Part shown: positions 23,723-35,707 of the stretch, piece after piece
Layout: each line of letters opens with the position of its first letter
Position numbering within the stretch: position 1 is the stretch's first letter
From: Pyronema omphalodes
Lineage: Eukaryota; Ascomycota; Pezizomycetes; Pezizales; Pyronemataceae
DNA length: 64,000 nucleotides
Direction of reading: 5' to 3'
NCBI GenBank assembly: GCA_024516155.1
Contig: JAJJXM010000030.1
Coordinates: 124,001-188,000 of the forward strand
Notes under the pieces: generated by a model
The model's database searches: none
Seen by the model: the letters and a program-made list of their open reading frames with translations, nothing else
Told to the model about the DNA's origin: nothing
Program-made: the position numbers and the translations under genes

Positions 23723-24471
23723 GAGATTGTTGTAATGGGTGATAGTGTAAAGTATGAAGGAACCGCTGGTAGAAGGGGGGTTCTTGGGTTCTTGGGTTCT
23801 TGGTCTCTATGGTGTGAGGACCATTAATTGGAAATATTGTGAAACGGGAATGCGAGATAAAGGTGGAGGTGGAAGAGTGTATTCATTGAGAACGATGGTG
23901 ATCTAGCTCTACGCATCTACAAAGGGAGATATACCCAATGTGGAAACTCCACCTTCACGTGCCAGTCACGTAAGCCCTAAGTGCGGCCAAGACACCTGAA
24001 CTCTAGGCGACCTTCAACAAGTATGACACTGACAATGGTAATACTGAGGAGAATTTATTAATGGCATGGTATGGTATAGCATGGTATGGCATGGCTTCTA
24101 AACGCCTACACGACAGTAGCTTACATAAAGGAACGTCCTGTTCTGGATTCATATTCATATTCATATATACATACATTACCAATCTCGATGGATGACAGTT
24201 TCGTTTCGAAACAGTGGCCAGATATATATATGGAATGCCATGATAAAAAGAAAAAAACCTTAAACACGCTAATACTAGAAGAAGACGCGAAAGCGAGAGC
24301 TGGGGCTGGCTAATACTGACACTGAGACTGGGGATGAGACTGAGGATGATGCAGAGGCAGACAGTGTCATCTTTGAGGCATGAATGCCTTGTCTTGCCTT
24401 GCTTAGCTATGGCGATGGCGATGGTGATGGATGCCGGGTGTTTTACGTACCGAAAATGGCACTATAATAAG

Positions 24472-24506
24472 AACTATCGGTACCGGGTTGATATGTACCG
24501 ATAGTT
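24472..24506. repeat. Perfect 12-bp inverted repeat
   Basis: AACTATCGGTAC at 24472-24483 and its exact complement at 24495-24506, separated by 11 bases. It could be a dyad binding site or a hairpin. It lies about 950 bp upstream of the helicase start. Confidence 0.85.
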
Positions 24507-25460
24507 TCGGTTGACCTGCTTTCGAAGCAATAGAAACCCGAAAGTCGAGAGTAAGCTGCGGCTCGGGTTCGGGTTCAATGATGGCGGGGGACTTCCCGTG
24601 GTTCTATTGCAACGGACGGGAAAGCCTATTTCACCACGAAAATAAGTTGGGGGTTTCTATCCACCCCGAATAAAGTCACGGGAAGTCCTCTCCATTGATT
24701 AAGCCGAAATCAAAGACGACTAGAGTAACCCGGCTCGGTTAACCTCGAGGCTTGTTTTCTTTCCGGGCTCCGACCGGCGTCCGGGGAAGGGACCCTGCAT
24801 GGAAGCTAGTGACCGGGCACTTGCTTCGGATCAACCCTCTTCTTGATTCCTGGCGTCGTTCCTGATTCGATTCATATTCGAAACTGTATCCAGATTCCAG
24901 ACGTGCCAGTAGCACAATAGCCGCAAAAATATGTGCAGCGCATATATTGTTTGAATACGGTGTCCATACTACATACACTTTAACACTGGCGTATCGTTAC
25001 TTTATTTTTTTATTTTTATTTTTATTTCATTTTTTTTTCCATCATGCAACGCTGTCTTCGCTGGCTTCGCTGGCGTACAGGCAAGGTTGCTGTCGTACAG
25101 GTCGCTTTTAACCGGCGGCATGATGATGCGTTGCTGCCTGGGATCCTCTACTGGCCGCGTTTATGCCTGTCATGGTTGTCACCCCGCATTGTATGTAGGA
25201 GAAGGTTCAAGGTGGAGATAAACGTGGAGCTACTACATACATAGCTATCGCAGAGTCTTTTCGAGCTCTCTCCTGTCAACCACACGAAGACAGCTTCAAT
25301 CCTCTGAAAACATTGCAATTTTTGACAAAAAGCTATCTGTTTTTTTCTCCTTCTTTCTATCGGTTGCTTTTCACAGTTGTATCGACCAACGTTTTTGTGT
25401 TGAATACTTCCTCTACTCTCTACGACACATACCTCACCACAGCTACACCCAACGGAGGGT

Positions 25461-28400
25461 ATGGAAGCCACGCTCAAGAAACTCTCCATCAAATGGTATG
25501 AGAAGATATTTCCCCTCCGCATCGATATAGTAGGAGATTACGCCGGCTCATCACGATTCCTTATCCACGGCGAGTCGCTGCTCCGACACTGTTTCTCGGA
25601 CCCTCTAATCGACTTTGATCCCGGTTTCCAACTGCTACATGCCGTTTATGTCGTCGAACAGTTTCTACAGAATATAGTACGACGGAAATGTCAATTCGAT
25701 ATAGTATTCCTCGACGAACATGCCAAACTATGTGTACCTGACACTGTTGCATCGGGAGGGAGGTTTCTCTTGGCAAGGGAGATTATCATGAGACATCTAA
25801 TGGCGATGCCAATTGAGAATGGCGAGATTAAGCAATTTTCTGGGGTGAGGGATAACGAGCTTCATAAGTGGGTGGGTGTGAGGAGGCCATTGTTTATCAT
25901 GGCGTTGGACCAGGAGAAAGAATATAATGAAAATGATTCCGAGGCGGATGATGCTGCTGAAAACGCAATGCTGCTATTCAACCTAATGCACTTAGGTGAA
26001 GGCTACAACTTGGTTCTCATCAATCGTGTCGAATTTGTGGATAGTAGGGTAATTATTTCTAGATCCTATCGTTGATGCTCTCGCTTACTCTCGGTAAAGA
26101 TATTCACATACGTCGTCGAAACCACCCACCACCATGGTAGATATTCTATCCGCCCGACTCAGCACAAGTCGGAAGTCGAGACGCCTTCAGGCGTTACCGA
26201 ATTTTCTGATAATGCTTCTATTCGGGAAAACCTAGCAGTCTATGCGGTTACCAATATGTTTTCACAAGAACTGGGTGTTATGCAGGACTACGCTGAGGAT
26301 GCTTCGGTATATCTTTTGCACACAGCCCTATTGAGTATTCTCTCTCTAGACGAGCGGCATTGGGTGGATGAAGCAACCCAGGCCACCACCGAAAGAGTAA
26401 CTTCTTTTTTGGAGCACCTTTCATCATGCATCTGCGACAATCTACACAGTCGCCATCTCAAAATCGATCCAACACAAGGTCTTTGCGATTTCGTGGATGG
26501 CCGTCTGATGTTAAACCTTTTCACCAACGGCGCTGGAAATCTACCTGCTAGCGTAATGGAGAAATTCAACTCACTTTGCGTAGCTGCAAAAACTGGGCTA
26601 TCAGAAAAAGGCATATCGATAACCTTTGAAATTCCTCCCAAGCTTTTATCATCGAATCATGCTCTTTCAGTTACCACCTCTGATGAAGTGACTTGCCAAA
26701 AGTCCTCTTTGCTCCCATTCACCAATCCCATATTCGACCCGCATTTGGAATCAATACGTCTGGCCATTGATGAAGATGCTAGCTCTTCCCTCGAATCTTC
26801 CAGTGGGCAGATTTACCGCGAAACCACCCACTGGCACAACTCTAAGAAACCTCTCATCCATAAAAAACCCTGGAAACCTCTTAAAAAGCCGACTATCATC
26901 CGTGCTGCCCCCACCGGTAAAGGACAATCAGGCAGCTTAATGGAAAGACGGCAAATGGGACGGTTAAGAAAAACGGACCAGCTGTTCTTGAAGCAGATGC
27001 AACGGTATGCAGCCAGTTTAACTGGAGCTATAGGTGGAATGCTTGATCCCAAGCTTATAATTTGCGAGACTGCGGATGACAGAAAAAAGAAAGCGATTGA
27101 AACAAAGAAAGCTGCATCCAAGGAGGATCAAAATAAGAAGCCGCCAGTTGTGAAGAATGGAAAGGATGGAAAGAGTGGTAAGGGTGGAAAGGCACCTGCT
27201 AAGAAGGCCGCAAAACCTTCAAAAGCGGAGGCTATTAAGCTCGAGAATGCCGAGAAGAGTGCTGCCAAGGAAGCAAAGATTCTTGTCACAGCTTGGAAGA
27301 GACTGCATCAGGAACTGTCAACATCGAAAGATATGGATCGCCAGATTACTAGGTTGGAAGAGCACACGGCGAAGCTCCAGAAGTCGCTGCCGAGCAATCC
27401 AGCGGAGGGGCATGAGGGACGTTTCATCATAGATGAGATTCGCCTCTTCAAGATTCAACTATTTCAGAAAAGATGGGCTACTTTAGCGAACACCGAAGAG
27501 AGAAGACTTGGATATTCTATTGTAGCCGCACTCTTCGAGGAGGCGCGACAGCTCCTGATGAGCTCCTCATTAACTGCCAGAATCAAGAGCATCCTTACCA
27601 AAGTCTTCGCGAAACTGAGAATCGCGCTACCCCCCTGTCTGTTGACTGATCAACAGCTATCACAGCGGGATCTGATTTTCTCTACAGCCTGGGATGGAAC
27701 GCTGAACGAAAATATGAAACTCAATATGACCTCAACAGAGTTCCAATTGCTGCATTTCGGACCATATATGGACCGTAATATGGATTCCAAACCCGACGAC
27801 CGAGTCTCCTTTCATCCCGATAGATGGCAGAGAGAGGTACTGGATGAGATTGATAATGACAACTCAGTCTTGGTCGTTGCTCCAACTTCCGCTGGTAAAA
27901 CGTTCATCTCTTTCCACGCTATGGAAAAGGTATGCTCCTCCCGCTCTCCAACGTTCAAAGTTCCTCGTACTAAAATACATAGGTTCTGAAAGCTGCCGAT
28001 GATGGTATTTTAGTATATGTTGCACCCACGAAAGCTCTTGTCAATCAAATCGCCGCCGAGGTCATGAGCCGTTTCCGCAAAAACTACAAGACATCAGGAA
28101 AGACCGTATGGGCAATCCACACCCGTGACTATCGTGTCAATGATCCAAGCAATTGTCAAATTCTTGTTACCGTCCCGCACATTTTAGCTATCATGCTGTT
28201 AGCACCGACCAATGCCAACAAATGGTCCCCGAGGGTTAAGCGAATTATTTTCGATGAAGTTCACTCGATTGGTAATGCTGATGATGGTTTGGTCTGGGAA
28301 CAGCTTCTGTTACTGGCACCATGTCCCATAATCGCACTTTCAGCTACTGTTGGTAATCCGGAAGAGTTCAGTGATTGGTTACAAAGCACCCAGGGAGCTA

Positions 28401-30981
28401 TGGGCCACAAGCTCACAATGATAAAACATCCGTACAGATACTCCGATTTGAGTAAATATATTTACAAGCCAACAACCCAGGAAACCAAACTTTTTACAGG
28501 CCTAGGCAAGCTTGATAAGTTTGGTCAGGTAGCGTTCATAGATGGACTGAAGGCGGTACATCCCGTGTGCTCACTGCTGGATGCTAGTCAAGGTATGCCA
28601 GACGACTTGAGTCTTGAGCCAAAGGATTGCTTGACGCTGTATTTGGCTATGAAGCAGGTGATGACAAAATCACATCCTGTGCCGAAGGCGCTGGATTATA
28701 CGCAAGTTTTTGGAATGGATGGAACGGTGATCAAAAAGATTGACGTTATCAACTGGGAAATTTCCCTCAAATCAGTCCTCAAAGATTGGATGTCTGATTC
28801 TACTTCCCCCTTCCAGGACCTTCTCAAATTATTATCGAAGGACGTAAATCTGCTATCTGTCAATCATGACTCAGAAACGCGGGACCCCACATTACAGGAC
28901 GCCTCCAATGAGACAGAAAATGACGACGACGAAGAGGATGAATACAAAGAGCCCGACATCTCAGGTAAAGCAGAAGATGAAAAGCCGAGTGAAAGAAAAC
29001 CATTATTCCGCGACACTCTGCCACTCCTCCGCGAGCTCCACGCCCAAAACGCACTACCGGCAATTTTGTTTTGTTACGATCGCAAGATGTGCGGGTTAAT
29101 CTGCCTCTGGTTGTACAAAGATTTAATCGATGGTGAAAACGCATGGCGTGCAACGGATCCTAAATTCCAGTCAATTTTAGCCCAATGGGAAGCCTGGAAG
29201 AAGGCCAGGTCGTCTCGATCTGCGAAGCCTAAACCACTTGTGGTCCAGTCGAAGGATGAAATGCAGAGAGAAATAGCAGAGGCAGAGTCCGGCTTTATTG
29301 AAAACTTTGATCCCATGGAACCGAGCCCTGGGTTCTCGTTTGCGGATCCGAAAAAATGCTCCAACGCAGAGTTTGAGGAGGAGATTTCGTATTTGCTAAG
29401 AGATCCTGCGCTTGCGACGTCCCCGTTGATACAGTGTCTGAAGAGAGGAGTGGGTATTCATCATGCGGGTATGAACAGGAAGTACAGGCAAGCTGTGGAG
29501 ATGTTGTTTAGAAGAGGATTTTTGAGAGTTGTCATCGCTACTGGTGTGTCCCCGTACTGAACATGACCCTTTTATCTGCTAACTATTAAACAGGAACTCT
29601 TGCACTCGGAATCAACATGCCCTGTAAAACTGTCATCTTTGCCGGTGATAGCGTCTATCTTACCGCCCTCAATTACCGCCAAGCAGCTGGTCGTGCTGGC
29701 CGTCGAGGCTTCGATCTAATCGGAAATGTCATCTTCCTGGACATTCCGACAAATCGGGCCCTCAAATTAATGTCTTCTCGTCTCCCTTCGTTGATGGGTC
29801 ATTTCCCTGTCAGCACATCATTAATCCTGCGATTATTCATCCTTCTCCACAACTCCCAGGAATCTGAGCACGCCAAGAAATCTATCAACAGTCTTCTGAC
29901 TCAGCCCCGTCTTGTCATTGGTGGTGAGAGCTACAAGCAGCAAACTCTCCATCACCTCCGTTTCTCCATCGAGTTCCTGCGGAAACAGAAGCTGATTGAT
30001 TTCGACGGAACGCCGCTCAACTTTGCCGGTATGACGACACATCTATACTATGATGAAGCCGGCGCCTTTTCTCTTCATGCCTTATTAACCAGCGGATACT
30101 TTTCGGATATTTGCGAGAAAATTAATAACCCAAATAGAGAAGAGGATATCTGCCTCAAACTTATGTTGGTACTGTGTCATACCTTTGGTCGCATTCCAGC
30201 CCCTCCAGGCTCCAAAATCCCCACGCTTCCACCATTACCGCAAAGGGTCACCAAAATCATCAACAGCTATAACCAGGATACACTTAATACTTTCTCTACT
30301 TATGTACAGACGTTTGCCGAGCAGTACTGCCATACTCCTGATGATAAACTTCCGTTTTCCAAGCGTCAATGCGGAGGCCCAGGTCTGAGTAGCGAGAATG
30401 CAGAGAAAAAGCCATTCAAAGCACGTTCATCATTCGTGTCCCTCTCTGGGCACTCTGGTGCATTCTCATCCATCCGTTCTCTCACATCTTCAGTCCGCTC
30501 AGACATCTTCCTAGAACCCTCAGTCGTTCCTTACCTCCCAGTTAACACTGAACCTCTTAATAGCTATCTCTACGCGTTTTATAAAGATGGAGATACCGCT
30601 AAAATGGAAAGAGAAAATAAAATCAGAAAGGCAGATCAGTGGTTTGTTTTGAAAGAATTCTCTTTAATCTTGGCTACCATTGTTGCCGGTCTGGAATGCT
30701 ATGTTAAGGAAGGTCCTGGTGGTTATGTGGATGAAGAACGTATTAGAGGCGCGGGTGAAGGTGAACCCGAGGAGGAGGGAAGGGATGAGGGATCTGACAT
30801 GGAGGAATCTGGGAAGGAGGAAACAGAGGATGAGGATGAGGATGATGATGATGAGGAGGAAGATGATGAGGATGAGGACGATTGGGAGAAACTTGAGACA
30901 ATGGGTTATAAGAAGGTTCTGAAGGCTTTTTTGAAATTGAGAGAAGGGTTTGAGGAGAAGTTTAGGAAGATTTTTGCATGA
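25461..30981 (+). CDS. DDX60-like SKI2-type DExH RNA helicase
   Basis: Four exons (25461-26048, 26100-27929, 27983-29543, 29594-30981) join in phase to 1788 residues; introns are 50-53 bp. Helicase motifs occur in order: Walker A APTSAGKT at 790-797, Ia VAPTKALVNQ, DEVH at 897-900, SAT at 926-928, then ALGINMP and the arginine-finger motif QAAGRAGRRG from 1356. The long N-terminal region starting near VGDYAGSSRFLIHGESLL, and the total length, fit DDX60 (about 1700 residues in animals) and its fungal relatives better than Ski2 or Mtr4. A Lys/Ala-rich basic stretch lies ahead of the helicase core and a very acidic run near the C-terminus. In animals DDX60 is a cytoplasmic factor linked to antiviral RNA sensing and translation control; the fungal role is not known to me. 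Each helicase half is complete, so the protein is probably active. The start Met has G at -3; no earlier in-frame Met suits the family. Confidence 0.9.
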
Positions 30982-32402
30982 TTTTTGGGTTTTGTATTTT
31001 TTTGGATGGAGATGCTGATTATGGGATTGGGGATTAAAATATGCTGGCTGGGTTTTGTGATGTTTTGTGATGTTGCTTTGTGAGGTTGTGATGACTAGAT
31101 TTATGAGAGCCTACACCATGCAGTCAAGTTGCAACTTGGAAATAATAGATTCATGATCACAGATATCTCCATCCATTCTCCATACAAAACCACGGAACTA
31201 ACAAGAAGGATGATGGATCTATAAATCATCACCATTACTAAAGCCGTAACCTGTTTTATGCATACGCCAAACTAAAATACCAAAGTTCAACCCCCCTCTC
31301 TTCTTTCCAGGCTGGCACGAGAAGATATAGTTTACGATATCTAAACCTATCTAAGTTCTGTTGATATTAATTTTCAATTCATTTGAAGAACTTTCACGGC
31401 CTACTCGGCGTGAATGCAGCAGCCTTGACTTTAAGTATATGATGGGGATAGAAAATAAGTTCTGGATGCTATATTCTCTGTTCTTTATAAAGCAGGGATA
31501 CACACGAGACGTCGAAGACGAGACAAGACCGCCATTGGTCTCGAGACATCTCGTCTCATCTCGTGAGATTTCAGTCCCATAACTCTCAAGACTTTATGCG
31601 AGAAAAAAAGATATTCCATAAAACTAACAAGTGAAGCAATAATTCTGTAGTATATATATCGTCTGCTCTAGTAATACTTATGTTCTTGAGCGCTTATTGA
31701 ATACTTTCTGATCTTTAGGCTCCACTTAGTCCTAGCCGGTAGTTTATTCTAGCTTGACGACTGCCGGGGAAGGGTTATTAAGAAGGAGATAGCTGCGCTT
31801 GGTAATGGATTTATGGTTTACTTGGATGGGTGATTGGTGGAGTGGGAAGAAATACATAGATACATAACTTGATTAGACATATTTTTGCCCTAGGAAGTAT
31901 AGAATATATATATACACGTTTCGAGCTTATCTCGAGCTTGGGAAATATGCCGCGAGACGTCTACGTCGCGTCTGGTTAGTGGAAATCTAGTCTCGTTGGT
32001 CTCGGGCTGCTCGTCTTGTGTGTATCACTAGGTATTATGGTCTTGTTAATGGTATTGTTACAAGCGGCGGGATTTTTCTTCGGCTAGCTAGGATACCGGT
32101 AGTGGGTTGGGGAATGTTGTTTATGGATGGGTTTGTTATGTTTTTTGAAGGTGTTTTGATAGACTTACTTGGACTTCTGATTTTTGAAGTTTTGGGGTTT
32201 TGGGGTTTTGGAGTTTTGGAGTAGGAGGAACCCGAGACGAGGTTTTTGTGGAAGTAAGAAATCGGGGATTTTTTGTTTTATATTTTATATAGTCATGGTC
32301 AAACTGCGGCTTTGATCTTGTTGCGATTGTGGAACGGAATGGTGGTAGGTGCAGGAAATTTCGCGTAGAGAGTGATGTGTAGATTATGTTCGCTGACTGC
32401 TG

Positions 32403-32437
32403 TTTGCTATTTGCTATTTGCTATTTGCTATTTGCTA
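32403..32437. repeat. (TTTGCTA)5 heptamer repeat
   Basis: Five perfect tandem copies of TTTGCTA in intergenic DNA. Probably a slippage repeat. Confidence 0.9.
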
Positions 32438-32495
32438 CCAATCATGAGTGTTTGTGGGGTATTTTTCTTTTCGGAAACCTTGGCATTTATATGCA

Positions 32496-32520
32496 GGTAA
32501 GGTAGGTAAGGTAGGTAAGG
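32496..32520. repeat. GGTAAGGTA tandem repeat
   Basis: Three near-perfect copies of an eight-base unit GGTAAGGT, with no gene nearby on either side. Confidence 0.75.
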
Positions 32521-32773
32521 CTGAAAACCTACAACCCACAACCTACAACCCCTCCCCCGGCGGCTTGGAGCCAACCTGCTGATTTTTATCGTATGTAGCT
32601 ATGGATGGATGGATGGACACCTGGGCACATCATGACATATACAGTACAACAAAATCCATATCCATACCCGTACCCATATCTCCAGCTAGCTACAAGTGAG
32701 CTAGATAAACGACCGAGTACATACCTAGCCATAAACCCACAGTGATAAAAACCAGAAGGTTGGCAGCCCTGGC

Positions 32774-32785
32774 GGGGGGGGGGGG
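32774..32785. repeat. 12-base G homopolymer
   Basis: An uninterrupted run of G followed by TGGG; a run of CCTACCTACC lies 20 bases downstream and could pair with parts of it. Confidence 0.85.
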
Positions 32786-33691
32786 TGGGAAGTTTTCAGC
32801 CTTACCTACCTACCTACCCTGCACACCAACATCCAGCGCTCATGATTCTAGATCTCAGCAGCCTGCTATATATCGAGAGCATATATATCGAGACCATAGT
32901 TATGTAGTCACTATGCACCATATGCAGGTATAATGTCGGATGCAAGACTGTGCTGATGGGTTGCAGAAATACGGGCGGCGGGCCGTGGTCTGTAGGGGAT
33001 TGCTTGCTTCTATTTTTGGACTGGACTTGGATATGGGGATGGGGAAGCATAGACAGTGGGTTCGCTTGATGTGTGTAACGTTGGAACTTGGGGGCTGTAG
33101 ATTGTTGATTTTTGATTTTTGGGAATCTTGATATTTCCTTTTTTTGGATATAAGCGATTTATGCTTGGCTTTTTTTTTAATCATAGGTAGAACTAGAACT
33201 ATCTGTTGTTCTTTGGAATTTGGGTTGGATTTACGGGGGGTTTGTTATACTTTGGAGAGACTGTAAATTTTTTATTTGAAATTGTGTTAAGGATTGTTTT
33301 TTTGTTTATGTAGATAAACTCAGGCATGAATTTGTTATTGTTTTTTATTTTTTTTATTTATTTATTTTTTACTGAACTTCGTGTACATACATACACAGAG
33401 ACCGCCACTATGCAACATACAAGACTAACCCCCCATGTATTCTATATACATCGTAGCCAACTTTCAGCTCCCATCCCGTCCTCGTAAAGCAAGACTTGCA
33501 CTATCACCAACTCGCCGAACCATCCAATAAGATTCCCGTAACAATGATGACAACTTCTTAAAAATGGAACCATAAATTTTTTTTAAGCGAGAAGAAGAAA
33601 TCATGAGCTTTAGCTTCTCCCTGAATGAAGATACACAAACACAGCTGAACTTCATCTTTTGATTCGGATTGAAATATCGATGGAAATTGTG

Positions 33692-33699
33692 TATATAAA
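33692..33699 (+). promoter_or_regulatory. TATA box of the small secreted protein gene
   Basis: TATATAAA sits 133 bp upstream of the start codon at 33832, followed by a pyrimidine-rich leader (CTCTTCATCTCTTC). The match is close to consensus and the spacing leaves a normal 5' leader. Confidence 0.65.
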
Positions 33700-33831
33700 G
33701 GCCTTAATATCTGCCGTTGGAATATCATCCTCGCTCTTCATCTCTTCAGTAAAGTCGAACAGTCGAACAGAAATTCCACTACAGCTTCCTTACTTAAATT
33801 CAGTCTACTCACTCTTCCTCTCTTAAAAATC

Positions 33832-34438
33832 ATGAAGTTCTTCACTATTATCCTCCCTGTCTTCCTCCCTCTTCTTGCCCTAGCCTCCCCGAACGCCGAA
33901 CCCAACGCTCTCGCCGAGCCAGATGCATTCCCGGAAGCCTACCCCGAAGCTCTAGCCTTCCCTGAGCCGGAAGCTGAAGCCGAAGCCGAAGCCGACATCG
34001 ACTACGACCTCTCCAAGCGTCAAGACAGCGGAGTCCCGCAACCACCTCCCGAGACCAAACCATCAGGAGCCGGAGCAGCATTAATGAAACACAAAGGCCC
34101 AGTGTTGGGACCAATCTACTGCTACACCACCACAAACCGTGTTCCTTATAGACGCTGCCCTAAAAATGTTCGTCAGTGTACCGTGAAGGGTTATTATTTC
34201 CGGAACCAAAGGGTAAAGTTGGATTGTATTAAGAGAGGGGATGATCATTCGTATGTATACCCCGACCCTGAGAAAGGAGGCGTTGCTGATGCGGGATAGG
34301 TATTGGGTTAAGGCTCGCGGTGGGTACTCGCCTGCTAGGTATTTTTATCGTTGCTCTAATAGAGGTATGTTGGTTCTGATTACTGGGAATGGATTTGAGC
34401 TGACTGGCTTGATAGGTTATCTTCCTTGGTGCAACTAA
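33832..34438 (+). CDS. Small secreted six-cysteine protein, SH3-like fold
   Basis: Exons 33832-34250, 34300-34364 and 34416-34438 (introns 49 and 51 bp, both GTATGT) encode 168 residues. Residues 1-18 form a signal peptide. An acidic, Ala/Glu/Pro-rich propeptide with EAEAEAEA follows and ends at a dibasic K62-R63, a probable Kex2 site. The mature part of about 105 residues contains six cysteines (97, 109, 116, 132, 158, 167), enough for three disulfides. The order YRRCP, CTVKGYY, LDCIKRG, YWVKARGGY, RYFYRC, LPWC resembles fungal extracellular proteins with a bacterial-SH3-like fold; I base this on pattern. Reading straight through the first intron gives a shorter form lacking the last two cysteines, so the spliced form is preferred. 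Secreted, small, Cys-rich and preceded by a strong TATA box, it has effector-like or cell-wall-associated traits, but no function is shown. Confidence 0.85.
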
Positions 34439-35073
34439 ATGGCTATATGAAGGTTAATCTTTGGCTATTGGGTTCTCATGGACGGAGGGATTTTAGCGAG
34501 GCTGTCTGAGTGGTAATGTTTGTTTGTTTATGAAGGGATGATCTATTTGGTTAATTGTGATGATGAATGTGGGCTGGGAAATTGATCAATATAATTTATG
34601 ATGAAAACATAAAGACTATTGAAGTTGTTTGAAGTTTTTTGATATTCTGAAATTGTTGAAATCATGACGTGGGCTTTGTTGGCGTAATATGTGTATTCCG
34701 TCATCTTCATCGTGATGGGTTAAGAGTTGGTCGAAGATTACTGGATGAACACTTGGTTGCATTAGCGGCCCTGGGTTAGTATTGCGTATGGTATCTTGAC
34801 TTGTTCCCAAGGACTTCCAATCATCACGTCATCCACTTCAACTTCCACCTTTTGGAGCCTTCGTTCTTGTCTTGCAAAAGATGCCTCAATTCAGTGTGTT
34901 CAAACAAATATGCCAATTCGACCCAAAAGTCAACACAAGATATCCTATTCCACAAGAAAAATGCAAATCCACCTAAAAACATCAAAAACCATGCAAATAA
35001 CCGTACGCCTACCGATGCTATAACCCGACTCCATGCAAGTGTGTTACCCCGCCGTCAAACACTGAGATACGTC
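34439..35073. other. Convergent intergenic gap
   Basis: Holds the 3' ends of the secreted six-cysteine gene and of the small minus-strand gene. I see nothing else in it. Confidence 0.5.
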
Positions 35074-35707
35074 TTAATTGTGAACAGCTATATTTGCTGT
35101 AGGATTCATGTGACCATGCATCTCGAGCATGTCTGCTGCCTGTCCGACATAGGCATCTTCTTCTTCCTCTCCTTCAGGATCCTTCTCCCACCAATCGTCG
35201 CAGTATTGTTGCATGGTTTCGTGATGTTCCCTCGCAATGCTATACCACTTTAGGCGGTGCAAGAACTCGACAGAAGTCTCTGGTGTGGCTCCGCTTTCGT
35301 ACATATCCTCGAACGCTTTCTTCTCGGTGTCAAGGACCGTCTTGAGCGCTTTGGCCTAGCCAGCGTTGTTAATGACAGATCTATGCAATAGAACGATGGT
35401 CATACCCTCTCTTCGATTTGTAATACGCCCCCAATTTCGGAATATTCCTTTGACAGTCAGTGACCATGGTTGGCGGTCTTGATGATAGACATACCTCGCT
35501 CAGTTTTCCAGTCCAGTACAAAAAGTCACGGCATTTCTGCATCTCGTTGTACTCGACACCATACACATTTCTGGCATCCCAATCGCAACCATCAACCGTG
35601 GGCGCGAGAGCGCGGTCTTTTTCACATTCTTGTGCAGACGGTGTGGGTTCCGATGAAATATAGAAACTCAGAACAAAATTCTCAATCATTTCATCAAAGG
35701 AGGACAT
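35074..35707 (-). CDS. Small acidic protein of unknown function
   Basis: Exons 35707-35495, 35447-35406 and 35355-35074 encode 178 residues. The introns are 47 and 50 bp, the middle exon is only 42 bases, and all phases agree. The start ATG (ACAATGTCC context) lies after a stretch open only through non-ATG codons. There is no signal peptide or membrane segment, so a soluble intracellular protein is likely. The middle is rich in Trp, Tyr and charged residues, and a Glu run (EGEEEED) lies about 40 residues from the end. Four cysteines occur in the first exon's product. I do not recognise a domain. The tiny middle exon supplies a smooth junction between coding-like segments, which is the main argument for the model. 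The antisense frames over it show no features. Confidence 0.6.

Larger units (their letters stand above)
23088..25460. other. Divergent intergenic region with repeats and a hairpin
   Basis: 2.4 kb between a minus-strand gene and the plus-strand helicase, so it holds two promoters. It is rich in simple repeats: ATGGTGATGG-like DNA at 23100-23215, degenerate GGTCTATGGTCT copies at 23290-23405, the GGATATGCT minisatellite at 23645, ATGGC/ATGGT runs near 24060 and a perfect inverted repeat at 24472. I see no supported gene. Confidence 0.5.
30982..33831. other. Gene-free interval rich in simple repeats
   Basis: 2.85 kb without a supported gene. It holds the helicase 3' end, two clusters of GTCTC/GAGAC-rich DNA (31500-31570 and 31950-32010), a heptamer repeat at 32403, a GGTAAGGTA repeat at 32496, a G-run at 32774, T-rich DNA at 33340-33375 and the promoter of the small secreted protein gene. 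Confidence 0.5.

Noticed and set aside
23534..23827. A 97-codon frame across the nonamer minisatellite
   Set aside because: Its length is due to the repeat lacking stops; the flanks have no coding character.
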